DNA from: Bacteroidota bacterium
GTDB lineage: Bacteria > Bacteroidota > Bacteroidia > Bacteroidales > Prolixibacteraceae
Reading direction: 5' to 3'
Assembly (NCBI GenBank): GCA_024278975.1
Contig: JAJRSD010000056.1
Location: 1 to 40,240 of the forward strand
DNA length: 40,240 nucleotides
The notes under the pieces were generated by a model. That model did not search any database and was not told the DNA's origin. It saw only the letters and a list, made by a program, of their open reading frames with translations. Both the position numbers and the translations under genes were made by a program. Of this stretch, positions 9,095 through 18,587 are shown one piece after another. Within the stretch, counting starts at the first letter, position 1. The number at the start of each line of letters is the position of its first letter.

Positions 9095-9175
9095 AGAATC
9101 CAATATTCGAAACTGTCTGGTCTTATTTTAAGCTGGTGACTCTCAGTTCACCTGCTCAATAAAGTAGAGTATGAG

Positions 9176-9304
9176 ATGAAAAACCAACAAATTATTACAC
9201 CCAATAAAGTTGACGACGAAAAGGCTTTGGGATTAATAGCATCATGTTATTTGCCCGTTTTATTAAACGATGGTTATACATACGCATCTGTTAAATTAAG
9301 TTGA
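9176..9304 (+). CDS. Possible 42-residue small protein or gene remnant
   Basis: An ATG-initiated frame of 42 codons runs in the spacer between the aminotransferase and the hairpin at 9315-9347. The peptide begins MKNQQIITPNKVDDEKALG and ends NDGYTYASVKLS. I do not recognise it and it has no signal peptide. It could be a real small ORF transcribed from the upstream operon, a decayed gene, or chance. The hairpin just after its stop would serve as terminator for either it or the aminotransferase. Confidence 0.25.
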   Translation: MKNQQIITPNKVDDEKALGLIASCYLPVLLNDGYTYASVKLS

Positions 9305-9314
9305 AAATAAAAAC

Positions 9315-9347
9315 ACGTAGAACCACGGTTATTTCGTGGTTCTATGT
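9315..9347. terminator. Bidirectional terminator-like hairpin between convergent transcripts
   Basis: The inverted repeat tagaaccacg (9318-9327) / cgtggttcta (9335-9344) has a 7-nt loop and extends to about 13 bp with one G-T pair. It sits between the + strand aminotransferase/small ORF and the - strand CxxC mini-protein, whose stop codon is at 9348-9350. It can end transcription from both sides. Confidence 0.65.
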
Positions 9348-9530
9348 TTATATACATCCACAAATCAAATCTTCGGCCAAATCGTCGAGATACTCATCAG
9401 CCGTCATTTTTTCTTTTTCTGTTCCATTGCACGAATTGCAAACCGGAAGATTAACTTCTGTATTTAGTTGAGAATTACCAACAGATACCTCTTTTTTACA
9501 AACAAAACATATTTTGCTAAATTCTTCCAT
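9348..9530 (-). CDS. Small protein with two CxxC motifs (putative zinc ribbon)
   Basis: This cytoplasmic mini-protein has 60 residues. MEEFSKICFVCKKEVS starts it, with the first CxxC, and PVCNSCNGTEKEK holds the second, 20-odd residues later. This is the layout of a zinc ribbon or rubredoxin-like knuckle. The acidic C-terminus ends EDLICGCI with two further cysteines. The frame is open upstream to 9584, but the extra residues do not look conserved, and a TAnnTTTG element (TATTTTTG on the minus strand, 9547-9554) lies inside that extension, which favours the ATG at 9530. Function is unknown; it is transcribed alone. Confidence 0.6.
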   Translation of the reverse strand: MEEFSKICFVCKKEVSVGNSQLNTEVNLPVCNSCNGTEKEKMTADEYLDDLAEDLICGCI

Positions 9531-9584
9531 CGTCTTTAAATTTCCGCAAAAATAGAAATTATTGTAGAGAGGAGTTAAAAACAT

Positions 9585-9822
9585 TGGAAATATTGAATCT
9601 TAAATTCAATAAATATATCATTTGAAGATTATTTTAAATGTTAAATTTTGTCTAAATTCATTAGAATCATTATAAATTAATATTTTAAATTTTGTGATTA
9701 CTAGTGATGTTTTGAAAATAGAAGTATTAAAATTTGTTAAAAAGTATAGATTTCCAGTAACTTATAATAATTAGTTTTAATGAAAACTGTGATAGAATTA
9801 GTTTGCTAGATTGAATCGTACT
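9585..9822. other. AT-rich intergenic region upstream of the PUL core
   Basis: No credible ORF or RNA gene was seen. The stretch is very AT-rich and divides the minus-strand mini-protein from the PUL. Its right end holds the first copy (9802-9812) of an 11-bp direct repeat described separately. Confidence 0.5.
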
Positions 9823-9833
9823 TTTGCTAGATT
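9802..9833. repeat. 11-bp direct repeat spaced 21 bp in the PUL promoter
   Basis: The word tttgctagatt occurs at 9802-9812 and again at 9823-9833, exactly 21 bp apart start to start, which is two helical turns. The second copy contains the TTTG of the predicted -33 element. This is the layout of a tandem regulator-binding site, but no regulator gene lies nearby. Confidence 0.45.
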
Positions 9834-9853
9834 AATAAGTTTTTGTATGTTTG
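9823..9853 (+). promoter_or_regulatory. Predicted Bacteroidota-type promoter of the PUL core operon
   Basis: TTTG at 9823-9826, a 19-nt spacer, and TATGTTTG at 9846-9853 match the Bacteroidota housekeeping consensus TTTG/TAnnTTTG. Transcription would start near 9860, giving a leader of about 40 nt before the ATG at 9902. It supports 9902 over the upstream ATG at 9851, which lies inside the -7 element. Confidence 0.6.
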
Positions 9854-9901
9854 ACAGGAAGTTTTTTTCATAATTTTAACAGTAAAAAATATTTAGTTAA
9901 A

Positions 9902-12217
9902 ATGACCAATATTAAACAATTATTACTACCTGTTTTAGTTCTGTTAGTTATAGTTAGCTGCAGAGACGAAATGCGGTTAGATAAATACGAAAGACCCGTT
10001 TGGTTGGCAGGAAAAATTTACACGCAAATTTTAGAACAACCAGAATTATCTACGTTTGCTCAGGCTATCGAAATGGTAGGGTACGACTCGATATTGGATG
10101 TATCTGGTAGTTACACTGTTTTTTCTCCTTCAAACGAAGCATTTAGTTCCTATTTCTCCAATAATCCAAATTACGGTTCGCTCGAAGAAATTCCTATTGT
10201 TGAATTGGAGCGTCTGGTCAAGTATCATATTGTTCAAAATCCATGGAGTAAGATACAACTTCGTACTTTGGATATTTATGGATGGATTGACACGTTGGAT
10301 TTAAATAATAACGAGCCAAAGGGATTTAAACGAGAAACTCTTCTTCTTGAAAAAGATACTAAATATGGAGTAACAGGTTACGATATTGGGAATGAAGAAA
10401 AAATTATTATAGTTGACACAACAAAGTCTATTTGGCATCGGAAAGCAAGTACCGATTCCCGAAAGTTTGCACCTATTTTTTATCAGGAGTATTTTGATAT
10501 TTATGATTTGCAAAAAAGCGATTATGAATTTTATTTTGATAGAACTTTTGATGGTGGTAGCGAAATTTATTTTGTAGGTGCTAAAATTGTAAGTGATGAA
10601 ATACCTGCTGAAAATGGCTTCGTTTATATTATAGACAGAGTTGTTGAGCCACTCGATAATGCACGCGAAATTGTTTCGAAAGGTGATAATGCACAACAGT
10701 ATAAAGCCTTTCTTAACGTTGTTAATCTCTTTCCCGAATTTGAGTATAACGAGCAAAAAACAAACGACCAGCCAGGGGCCGACCAAGGACTAATAGTTGA
10801 CTCTTTATTCGATCTCACTTTTCCTGAATTAACATTTGATATTAGTTCAGAAAAAACCAGCCCTCCCACCGGAGTTTATGGACTTCCTAAAAATGTTACA
10901 ATCAGGTATCATCATGGTTTTATGGCTCCAACAAATGCCGCATTTCTAAGATTTATCGACGAATATATAAAAATACCAAATGGATGGGGTTCGTTTGACG
11001 GTACGCCAGAAAATATAAAAAGGATTATCGCAAACACATACATGTCTATTAATACTATCTACCCATCAGATTTTGAAAAAGGTTTTTACAATGGCGAATT
11101 TGATATTGTAAAACTAGATCCTTTAAATATTGCAGAAAAAGAATTTGGTAGTAATAGTACATTTATTGGATTAAACGAAGCAATTGTACCCAGAGCATTC
11201 AAAAGTGTAACGGGGCCTGTTTATTTACTTCGTGGATTTAGTAAAGTAATGTATGCAGTAGAGCATTCAGGTTTACTCTCAGCATTAAAAAGGGAAAACG
11301 AAGAGTATATGTTTTTTGTTGAGTCGGATGCAAATACCGCAAAAGATTCATCTTTCTTTTATAATCCGGTCACTGAGACTTTTTCTGTTATTTTAAGATC
11401 GCCGGGTAATTTTCAGGAATATCCTTTAAGTATTGACGACCTGCGTACCATGTTATTAAATCAGATTGCAGTTGGTCAGCCTAAAGGATTTGCCAGAAAA
11501 GAGTTTATCCCCAACCTGGCAGGTAACTATATAATTGTAAATAATGTTACCGGAGAGTATTCCGGAACAGGTGCAACTACCGATGGATATAATGGCACCG
11601 AGATTATTCCTGAATATCCTAAGGTGTTAAGTGATAAAGTTGATAATGGTACTACTTATAATGTACTAAACTGGTTTAGCTTTTCAGGGGCATCATTATT
11701 CTCAAAAATATCAACAAGTTATCCTAAATTTCATGCATTGTTAAAAAAAGCAGGGTTGTCAAACGATAAAACTTACAGCTATAAATTTATTTCGAATAAT
11801 GAGTTTTATACAGTATTTATCCCTAGCGATGCAGCTTTGGATGAATCGGGAGCCAGTGATTTGCCTATCGATGAGTTAGTAGATTTTCTTCAGTTACATT
11901 TTGTTCAAGGTGAATTAATTTTTACAGATGGCAGCAGCGAATCTGGTTACTTCGAAACTACCCGACTAGACGAAAGATCTACCGACTACACTAAGTTTTA
12001 TACAAAAATATATATCGAAACAGGAATTGATATAATAAATATTCCTGATAAAGACGGAGCAAATTATGTTGAGATTATTGAAGCAGATGACAAGACCAAT
12101 TTATTAACAGCAGTTAATTTAAGCAAAGGGCAGGAAGTATTCCCTGTTATGTTTAACAATGCTGTTATACACGAAATAGATAAAGTTTTAGAAGTAGATA
12201 CATTAGATACCAAATAA
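9902..12217 (+). CDS. Multi-domain fasciclin (FAS1) surface lipoprotein, first gene of PUL core
   Basis: This 771-residue lipoprotein has a signal peptide ending in the lipobox VIVSC. At least four FAS1-like segments can be traced by the paired motifs YTVFSPSNEAF plus VKYHIV (domain 1), GFMAPTNAAFLRF plus a late IIANTY (domain 2), a diverged third around FFVESDA, and YTVFIPSDAALDESG plus LQLHFVQGELIF (domain 4). FAS1 domains mediate adhesion and glycan or protein binding. Here the gene precedes a SusC/SusD pair by 49 bp, so a surface glycan-binding role in place of SusE/SusF is likely (inference). The start at 9902 is chosen because the signal peptide begins there and the promoter overlaps the earlier ATG. 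Confidence 0.85.
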   Translation: MTNIKQLLLPVLVLLVIVSCRDEMRLDKYERPVWLAGKIYTQILEQPELSTFAQAIEMVGYDSILDVSGSYTVFSPSNEAFSSYFSNNPNYGSLEEIPIVELERLVKYHIVQNPWSKIQLRTLDIYGWIDTLDLNNNEPKGFKRETLLLEKDTKYGVTGYDIGNEEKIIIVDTTKSIWHRKASTDSRKFAPIFYQEYFDIYDLQKSDYEFYFDRTFDGGSEIYFVGAKIVSDEIPAENGFVYIIDRVVEPLDNAREIVSKGDNAQQYKAFLNVVNLFPEFEYNEQKTNDQPGADQGLIVDSLFDLTFPELTFDISSEKTSPPTGVYGLPKNVTIRYHHGFMAPTNAAFLRFIDEYIKIPNGWGSFDGTPENIKRIIANTYMSINTIYPSDFEKGFYNGEFDIVKLDPLNIAEKEFGSNSTFIGLNEAIVPRAFKSVTGPVYLLRGFSKVMYAVEHSGLLSALKRENEEYMFFVESDANTAKDSSFFYNPVTETFSVILRSPGNFQEYPLSIDDLRTMLLNQIAVGQPKGFARKEFIPNLAGNYIIVNNVTGEYSGTGATTDGYNGTEIIPEYPKVLSDKVDNGTTYNVLNWFSFSGASLFSKISTSYPKFHALLKKAGLSNDKTYSYKFISNNEFYTVFIPSDAALDESGASDLPIDELVDFLQLHFVQGELIFTDGSSESGYFETTRLDERSTDYTKFYTKIYIETGIDIINIPDKDGANYVEIIEADDKTNLLTAVNLSKGQEVFPVMFNNAVIHEIDKVLEVDTLDTK

Positions 12218-12266
12218 AGGATAAGATCAGATTTCATAATAAATAAACCAAAGGTTTCTGAACAAG

Positions 12267-15200
12267 ATGAAAAAAATCAAATCAATCATATTTCTCATAT
12301 TAGCACTAAGTAGTTTTACAACTGTTTTTGCTCAACAAAAAACGATTATTAGAGGTCGGGTTATCGATAACTCTGATAAAACAACTGTTATTGGAGCCAA
12401 TGTTGTTGAATACGATAAAGAGGATCGAATAATTAACGGTACAATAACCAATGTAAACGGCGACTTTGTTCTAACAATGAAAGATCCGACCAACATTGTT
12501 AAGATTAGCGTAATTGGGTATAAGCAACAGGAGATTAAAGTTGACCCTAGCAAAACAATTATAGTTGCACTTTTTTCAGACGATGTTGAAATTGGGGAAG
12601 TAAAAATTGTAGCACAAGCAAAAGCTGCTAATAGTTTAACAAATATTGAGGATAGAGATAAAGCATCTTCGAGCGTGAAAATAGATTTGATGAGTATGCA
12701 AGATGCTGGAATTACTTCAGCGGCAGATGCTCTACAGGGTAAAATTAGTGGACTCGATATTATTAGTGCTTCTGGCGATCCCGGTTCTGGTTCTCAGTTA
12801 GTAATACGTGGGCTAAGTTCAATGGGAAATAACCAACCTTTAATAGTAATTGATGGTATTCCTCAGTTTAGAGTTACAAATCTCGATTTAAGTTCTGCTG
12901 ATAGTGAAGATATTAGTAACCTTATAAATATAGCACTTCAGGATATAAAATCTATTGAAGTATTAAAAGATGCAGCGTCAACTGCAATTTATGGATCGCG
13001 TGGAGCAGATGGTGTTTTGCTAATAGAAACTCATAAAGGTAGAATGGGTAAAGTGCAATTCGACTATCAATATAAATATAACCTTAATGTTCAGCCAGAT
13101 CCAATTCCAATGTTAAATGGCGATGAATATATTATGTTACAATTGGAGGAGTGGCATAATAGTAAAGGTGTTTTTGAAGTACCAAGGGAAATTGCTTACG
13201 ATAAAGATTATAAAGATTTTTATAATTACTCTGCTAATACAGATTGGTTAGAAGAAATTACTCAAAATGGTAGAACAAACGATCATTATTTTAGTATCTC
13301 TGGTGGAGGCGAAAAAACCAGATACTTTACATCGTTCGGTTATTTAAACGAGACTGGTACTACCACTAATACAGGTTACTCACGTTTCTCATCGCGTGTT
13401 AATCTCGATTATTTTCTTTCGCGTAAATTACTTTTTCAGGTAAAATTTAACTATACATCAAGTTTTACCGAGAGAAATTTAAGAGTAGGTAGTAGTTGGA
13501 ATAGAAATAAAAATATTCGGGAAATGGCATATATTAAAGCTCCGAATATGAGTATATGGGAACATGATGCTTATGGGAATTTAACAGGTGAATATTTTAA
13601 TCCTATTAATAGTTATCAGGGTAACGGAGTAACCTATTTTAACCCTGTGGCAGTTGCTAATTTAGGAAAAGATAATTCGAAATATAATAAGCTCGAAAAT
13701 ACTTTTATGCTTCAGTATCGGGTAAACGATTGGATTACATTGAGAGAAACAGTTTCATTCCAATATGCAGGAACAAAAAGTAAAAAGTTCCTTCCATATA
13801 ATGCAATTGGTGCCGATTGGTTAGATTATCAAATAAACAAGGCAGACGAGAGTAACGATTTAAATCAAGCAATTCGTACTGAAACACAAATGGCATTTTC
13901 TTCGCCTTTCGAAAATAAAGATCATCAATTATCAGGAGCAATTACATGGGTAACCGATCAACAAAGTAGCGAATGGGTGAATATTCAAAGTAACAGAACA
14001 CCAAGTACCGATATTACGGACCCCGCTATTAATGCAGCTATAAACTGGATTGGAAACAACTCTTACGAAAATCGTTTATTAAGTGGACTGGGAAATGTGA
14101 ACTATAAGTTTAGAGACAGGTACATGCTTCAAACAATTATTCGTACTGATGCTCACTCTTCTTTTGGAGCAAATAACAGATGGGGAACATTTATGGGATT
14201 AGCAGGGGGTTGGAGATTTTCCAGCGAACCATGGTTGGATGGTGCAAACTGGTTAGGCGAAAGTAAATTGCGTGCCAGTTGGGGAGTTTCCGGTCGTCAA
14301 CCGAGCGATGTGTACGCGCGTTTTGCAACCTACGAATCAACAGGAACGGGTAGTTATATTCTCGATCCGGCAATTGCACCAACAAGTATTCAATTAAATA
14401 ACCTTAGGTGGGAGACCATATCATCGTGGGATGTTGGTTTAGAATTAAGTTTGTTTAAAGATCGTGTTTATATAAATTCTGATATTTATCAAAAAGTAAC
14501 CGAGGATATTTTATTTAATAATTATGATATTCCTTATAGTTCAGGATATAGCAAACTTAAATATTTGAACGGTGGTGAAATGACCAATACCGGGTGGGAA
14601 TTGATGGCAGATTTTAAAATTATAAGAACAAAGGATTGGATGTGGGCAGCAAATTTTAATATCTCGCAAAACATTAACTCTTTTAGTAAACTACCCGAGA
14701 ATTTTAATACCGAGCGTTCTACTGCTATTGGTAACGGGCAGTATCCCAGACGTGTTGTCGAAGGTGAACCTATTGGCTCTTTCTTCGGATTCCGCTATCT
14801 TGGTGTGTATGCCAGCGACGAAGATGTAGTAGCCAGAGATGCTGATAATAATATTATACACGATAGCGAAGGACGACCAATACCAATGAGATATTCCGAC
14901 TCTTATACATTTAAAGGTGGCGATCCTATTTATGAAGATATTAATAAAGATGGTAAAATTGATTTGAACGATGTAGTTTATATTGGCGACTCTAACCCAA
15001 GTTTTATTGGAGGTTTCGGAACAACATTAAAGTATAAAAATTTCGATTTTTCAGCCTCTTTCCATTACAGACTTGGTTTCGATATTATTAACGGAATTGC
15101 AATTCAAACCGAGGGTGTTAATAACCGCGACAATCAAAGTAAAGCTGTTTTGAGTAGGTGGAGAATTCAGGGGCAAGATGAAGAAGGAATTACTCCAAGA

Positions 15201-15500
15201 GCATATTTAAACCATCCTGCTAACAATTTAGGTTCTGATAAATATGTTGAAAAGGGAGATTTTTTACGGTTAAACAATGTAAAATTATCGTATCGTTTAA
15301 GTCAGGAATTATGTAACAAAATTGGTGTTAGAAAAGCTAATCTCGCAATTAGTGCCCGTAAACTTTTTACATGGACACGATATTCGGGACAAGATCCTGA
15401 GGTTGGACAAAATGCAAGCGACCCGTTTTGGATTGGTGTGGATTATGCAAGAACTCCACCACCACAAGTATTTACATTTAGTATTGGCGTAGGATTCTAA
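12267..15500 (+). CDS. SusC/RagA-type TonB-linked outer-membrane transporter
   Basis: This 1,077-residue SusC-family porin carries oligosaccharides across the outer membrane with TonB energy. It has a signal peptide (cleavage near VFAQQ), an N-terminal CarboxypepD-regulatory-like domain (RGRVIDNSDKTTVIGANV), and a plug with ALQGKISGLDIISASGDPGSG, LVIRGLSSM, PLIVIDGIPQ and the family-typical IEVLKDAASTAIYGSRGADGV. The long beta-barrel ends in Phe (FSIGVGF), the usual outer-membrane protein signal. Length is typical. The SusD gene follows after 14 bp. The frame is intact, unlike the second SusC of this locus. Confidence 0.96.
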   Translation: MKKIKSIIFLILALSSFTTVFAQQKTIIRGRVIDNSDKTTVIGANVVEYDKEDRIINGTITNVNGDFVLTMKDPTNIVKISVIGYKQQEIKVDPSKTIIVALFSDDVEIGEVKIVAQAKAANSLTNIEDRDKASSSVKIDLMSMQDAGITSAADALQGKISGLDIISASGDPGSGSQLVIRGLSSMGNNQPLIVIDGIPQFRVTNLDLSSADSEDISNLINIALQDIKSIEVLKDAASTAIYGSRGADGVLLIETHKGRMGKVQFDYQYKYNLNVQPDPIPMLNGDEYIMLQLEEWHNSKGVFEVPREIAYDKDYKDFYNYSANTDWLEEITQNGRTNDHYFSISGGGEKTRYFTSFGYLNETGTTTNTGYSRFSSRVNLDYFLSRKLLFQVKFNYTSSFTERNLRVGSSWNRNKNIREMAYIKAPNMSIWEHDAYGNLTGEYFNPINSYQGNGVTYFNPVAVANLGKDNSKYNKLENTFMLQYRVNDWITLRETVSFQYAGTKSKKFLPYNAIGADWLDYQINKADESNDLNQAIRTETQMAFSSPFENKDHQLSGAITWVTDQQSSEWVNIQSNRTPSTDITDPAINAAINWIGNNSYENRLLSGLGNVNYKFRDRYMLQTIIRTDAHSSFGANNRWGTFMGLAGGWRFSSEPWLDGANWLGESKLRASWGVSGRQPSDVYARFATYESTGTGSYILDPAIAPTSIQLNNLRWETISSWDVGLELSLFKDRVYINSDIYQKVTEDILFNNYDIPYSSGYSKLKYLNGGEMTNTGWELMADFKIIRTKDWMWAANFNISQNINSFSKLPENFNTERSTAIGNGQYPRRVVEGEPIGSFFGFRYLGVYASDEDVVARDADNNIIHDSEGRPIPMRYSDSYTFKGGDPIYEDINKDGKIDLNDVVYIGDSNPSFIGGFGTTLKYKNFDFSASFHYRLGFDIINGIAIQTEGVNNRDNQSKAVLSRWRIQGQDEEGITPRAYLNHPANNLGSDKYVEKGDFLRLNNVKLSYRLSQELCNKIGVRKANLAISARKLFTWTRYSGQDPEVGQNASDPFWIGVDYARTPPPQVFTFSIGVGF

Positions 15501-15514
15501 AATTTCAAAAAGTT

Positions 15515-16984
15515 ATGAGAAAAAAGATAAAATATTTCCTTATTACCCTGGTGATTTTTACACAATTTGCGTGTAACGATTGGATGGAACTTATTCCACC
15601 TGGAGGTTTAATTCGAGAAGAATTTTGGAAAACAAAAGCAGATGTCCAGGCTGTTGTAATGGCATCTTACGGGGCATTAGCAGGTTTGAACCGTAATTTA
15701 TTTATTATGGGCGAGGTGCGTGGCGATATGCTTGAAGGACATTATTCTCAGCCCTGGAGCGAACGATTAATCATGGAGAATAATATTTATCCTGATAATT
15801 ATTTAACTAATTGGTCGAGCTATTATAAAATTATAAATTATTGTAACGAAGTAATTGTTAATGCACCGAAGGTACAGGAAATCGATAACACATTTACCGA
15901 TTATCAGATGCAGGGACTTATGTCGGAAGCATATTTTATACGTAGTTTAACCTATTTCTATTTAGTTAGAATTTACAAAGAAGTGCCGCTTGTTTTGGAT
16001 CCTACCGAAACCGACGATGCTGACTTTTATGTAAAAAAAGTTACCGAGGATGAAGTATTAAATCAGATAGTTTCAGATTTGGAGGCTAACAGAGCTTTTG
16101 CACCATCAAATAGTTTTCCAACTAAAGAGCAAAACAAAGGACGAGCTTCAAAAGCTGCATACGATGCTTTATTAGCTGATATTGCACTCTGGAGATTCGA
16201 TTATAATGCAGTAATTGAACATGTTGAAAAAATTGAATTGACAGAGCGTTTTGTTCTAATGCCAAGTGGTAAATGGTTCGAGTTGTTTTACCCAGGTAAC
16301 ACTTTGGAAAGTATTTTTGAGCTTCAGTTTGATGGAGATCTTGATCAAAGAAATGGTACTTATGGATTGACAAATACAAACAGCAAGCAATATATACCAA
16401 GTCAGCAAGCTCTCGAAATGTTTGGTTTCGAGTTTGCAAGCGAGTTGGTACGAGGAGAAGATGCTTCCATCAGAAAATACGGTGAAGATGATTTTATAGT
16501 ATGGAAATATGTTGGGCAAGCACCAGATGGACAGTCTGTAAGATCGGGATCAGACCAATACAGTGCAAATTGGATTATCTATCGGTTTGCCGATGTTTTA
16601 TTAATGAAAGCTGAAGCACTTTCTCAATTACAAAGATATAACGAAGCATATCGTATTATCTCTGAAATTAGAGATAGAGCAGGAATTGGACCCCTAAATA
16701 TTGCAAATACGCCCGTAGCTTACGAAGATGCGATTTTACAGGAAAGGGCACTCGAGTTAGCCTACGAAGGAAAACGTTGGTTCGATCTTCTTAGAATGGG
16801 AAGACGTAATGATTATGCACGTAAATCTAAGCTAATCGAAATTATTGTAAGTAATGCACCATCAACTCAAAAAAGAATATTGGCAACTAAATTAACCAAT
16901 CCTTTAGGATGGTATTTGCCAATTTATGAAAAAGAGATAGAACGTAATAAGAATTTGGTACAAAACCCATATTATGATTTTTAA
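15515..16984 (+). CDS. SusD/RagB-type surface glycan-binding lipoprotein
   Basis: This 489-residue protein has a lipobox at QFAC (Cys about 20) and would form the lid over the upstream SusC barrel. Typical features are the N-terminal AEAYFIRSLTYFYLVRIYKEVPLV helical stretch (TPR-like), RFADVLLMKAEALSQ, RIISEIRDRAGIGP and the C-terminal QERALELAYEGKRWFDLLRMG. It is translationally tight with its neighbours: 14 bp after susC, and 1 nt before the start of the next FAS1 gene. The substrate is not readable from sequence. Confidence 0.95.
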   Translation: MRKKIKYFLITLVIFTQFACNDWMELIPPGGLIREEFWKTKADVQAVVMASYGALAGLNRNLFIMGEVRGDMLEGHYSQPWSERLIMENNIYPDNYLTNWSSYYKIINYCNEVIVNAPKVQEIDNTFTDYQMQGLMSEAYFIRSLTYFYLVRIYKEVPLVLDPTETDDADFYVKKVTEDEVLNQIVSDLEANRAFAPSNSFPTKEQNKGRASKAAYDALLADIALWRFDYNAVIEHVEKIELTERFVLMPSGKWFELFYPGNTLESIFELQFDGDLDQRNGTYGLTNTNSKQYIPSQQALEMFGFEFASELVRGEDASIRKYGEDDFIVWKYVGQAPDGQSVRSGSDQYSANWIIYRFADVLLMKAEALSQLQRYNEAYRIISEIRDRAGIGPLNIANTPVAYEDAILQERALELAYEGKRWFDLLRMGRRNDYARKSKLIEIIVSNAPSTQKRILATKLTNPLGWYLPIYEKEIERNKNLVQNPYYDF

Positions 16985-16985
16985 T

Positions 16986-18545
16986 ATGAAGAATATTGTA
17001 TATATATTTAGTTTATTGCTAATTGTGGTATTCAACTCTTGTAAAGAACCGGAGCGAATAGCTGGTTTTGAAGATGCGGAGGAGTTTTCTATGTATTACT
17101 ACATGTTAGCTGACGAGGATAAGAAGTTTTCAGACTTTATGTCGATTCTCGAAGTGGGTGGAATTGATAAAACATTAAGTGCTTATAATCCTGACGGAAC
17201 AGATTACACTTTGTTTCTTCCCGACAACGATGCTATTAAAAAATTTATTGATGCCAGTGATGAGTTCTCATCAGTAAAAGATATGTTAGACAATAAGGAA
17301 TATTGTGAAGTATTTAGTCGATATCATGTTGTAAATATGGGAATACATACTCAAGATTTTCCTTTTGGAGCTTTCCCCGAACCAACACTGTCTGATGACT
17401 ATTTGACAGTGAGTTTTGTGATTGAAACAGATACATCGTATTATAAAATTAATAACCAGGCGGCAGTAACTCTTCCTAATATAGAAGTTTCCAATGGCTA
17501 TATACACCAAATAGAAATTGCGTTAGAACCTATCACTTTTACCAGTTTCGAATGGTTAGAACAAAAATCGGATTTCTCTATTTTTAAAGAAGCCATTGAT
17601 TTGACGGGGTTACAAGCTTTGGTTGATTTTAATGTGAAAGAGGATGTAGAGAGACAACCAGTAACAATGCTAGTTGAACCAGATGTTATTTATCAGGAAA
17701 ACGGAGTGAACTCAGTAGATGATTTGGCAGACCTGATAAGTCCTGATGATAATGATTACACAAATCTTAAAAATCCATTAAACAATTTTATTCGCTACCA
17801 TATTTTAACAGGAGGTTTATTTATAGATGACTTTGAAGAGAAAGCAACTAATTATGCTACATTTTCTGAAATACCACTAAACATTAATGGTGTCGGACTC
17901 GATATACTAATCAACAAAGGTAAGCAGGTTTTCGATACAATAATTTATGAAGGAGATACTACTTTTGTAGATTATATTGGATTCTTATACGACGAAAGTA
18001 ATGTTATATCTCAAAGTGGTGCACTCCATTTTATAGATAGAATAATGACTCAGCAAACACCTTCAAGAGCAATAAAAACGTATGAGTTCTGGGAAGAACC
18101 TCTATTTAATGAGTACAGACTGAATCCTGGAACATATTTAATTGAAGACGAAAATTCATTGCAATATATTAAATGGTCGGGTGCTGATCTGTTTTTTGTT
18201 GACTTAGGAGATCAAGAATCTTCTGCCTGGAGCAACGATTACATTCAGATAGATGGCGATTTTATTATCTCTTACGAAATTCCTAAAATAATACAGGGTA
18301 AATATGATGTATTTTTAGGAGCCCATGCTTATGACACAAATAACGCCCTTGTTGAAGTGTTTATTGATGGGAAGAAAGTAAGCGGGTTGGTTGACTTATC
18401 GAAAGGAGGGAGCGCCAATTATCCATTTCAACGAATTGAAATTGGCGCTATCGACTTTAAAAGATATTCGACACATTTGGTAGAGATAAAAACATTAATT
18501 CCCGGGCGTTTACTTTGGGATTATATACGATTTGAACCTATTTAA
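16986..18545 (+). CDS. Fasciclin-domain lipoprotein with C-terminal beta-sandwich
   Basis: This 519-residue lipoprotein has the lipobox VVFNSC. Two FAS1-like domains are visible (YTLFLPDNDAIKKF with SRYHVVNMG; then a diverged one with FIRYHILTGGLFIDDF and SGALHFIDRIM). The last 150 residues form a different, beta-rich module (GADLFFVDLG through LLWDYIRFEPI) that resembles CBM6/35-like jelly-roll domains in its closing DYIxFxP strand. I chose ATG 16986, one nucleotide after the SusD stop, because the lipoprotein signal starts there; an ATG at 16974 in the SusD tail adds four residues. A role as a SusE-like surface glycan-binding protein is inference from position. Confidence 0.82.
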   Translation: MKNIVYIFSLLLIVVFNSCKEPERIAGFEDAEEFSMYYYMLADEDKKFSDFMSILEVGGIDKTLSAYNPDGTDYTLFLPDNDAIKKFIDASDEFSSVKDMLDNKEYCEVFSRYHVVNMGIHTQDFPFGAFPEPTLSDDYLTVSFVIETDTSYYKINNQAAVTLPNIEVSNGYIHQIEIALEPITFTSFEWLEQKSDFSIFKEAIDLTGLQALVDFNVKEDVERQPVTMLVEPDVIYQENGVNSVDDLADLISPDDNDYTNLKNPLNNFIRYHILTGGLFIDDFEEKATNYATFSEIPLNINGVGLDILINKGKQVFDTIIYEGDTTFVDYIGFLYDESNVISQSGALHFIDRIMTQQTPSRAIKTYEFWEEPLFNEYRLNPGTYLIEDENSLQYIKWSGADLFFVDLGDQESSAWSNDYIQIDGDFIISYEIPKIIQGKYDVFLGAHAYDTNNALVEVFIDGKKVSGLVDLSKGGSANYPFQRIEIGAIDFKRYSTHLVEIKTLIPGRLLWDYIRFEPI

Positions 18546-18587
18546 TTGTTATTTACAGGGAGAGATTAAAGTTTTAAAAATTAACAG

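Noticed and set aside
9132-9155. Hairpin after the aminotransferase gene as a terminator
   Set aside because: The 8-bp stem has a mismatch and no T-run follows; the hairpin at 9315-9347 is a much better terminator.
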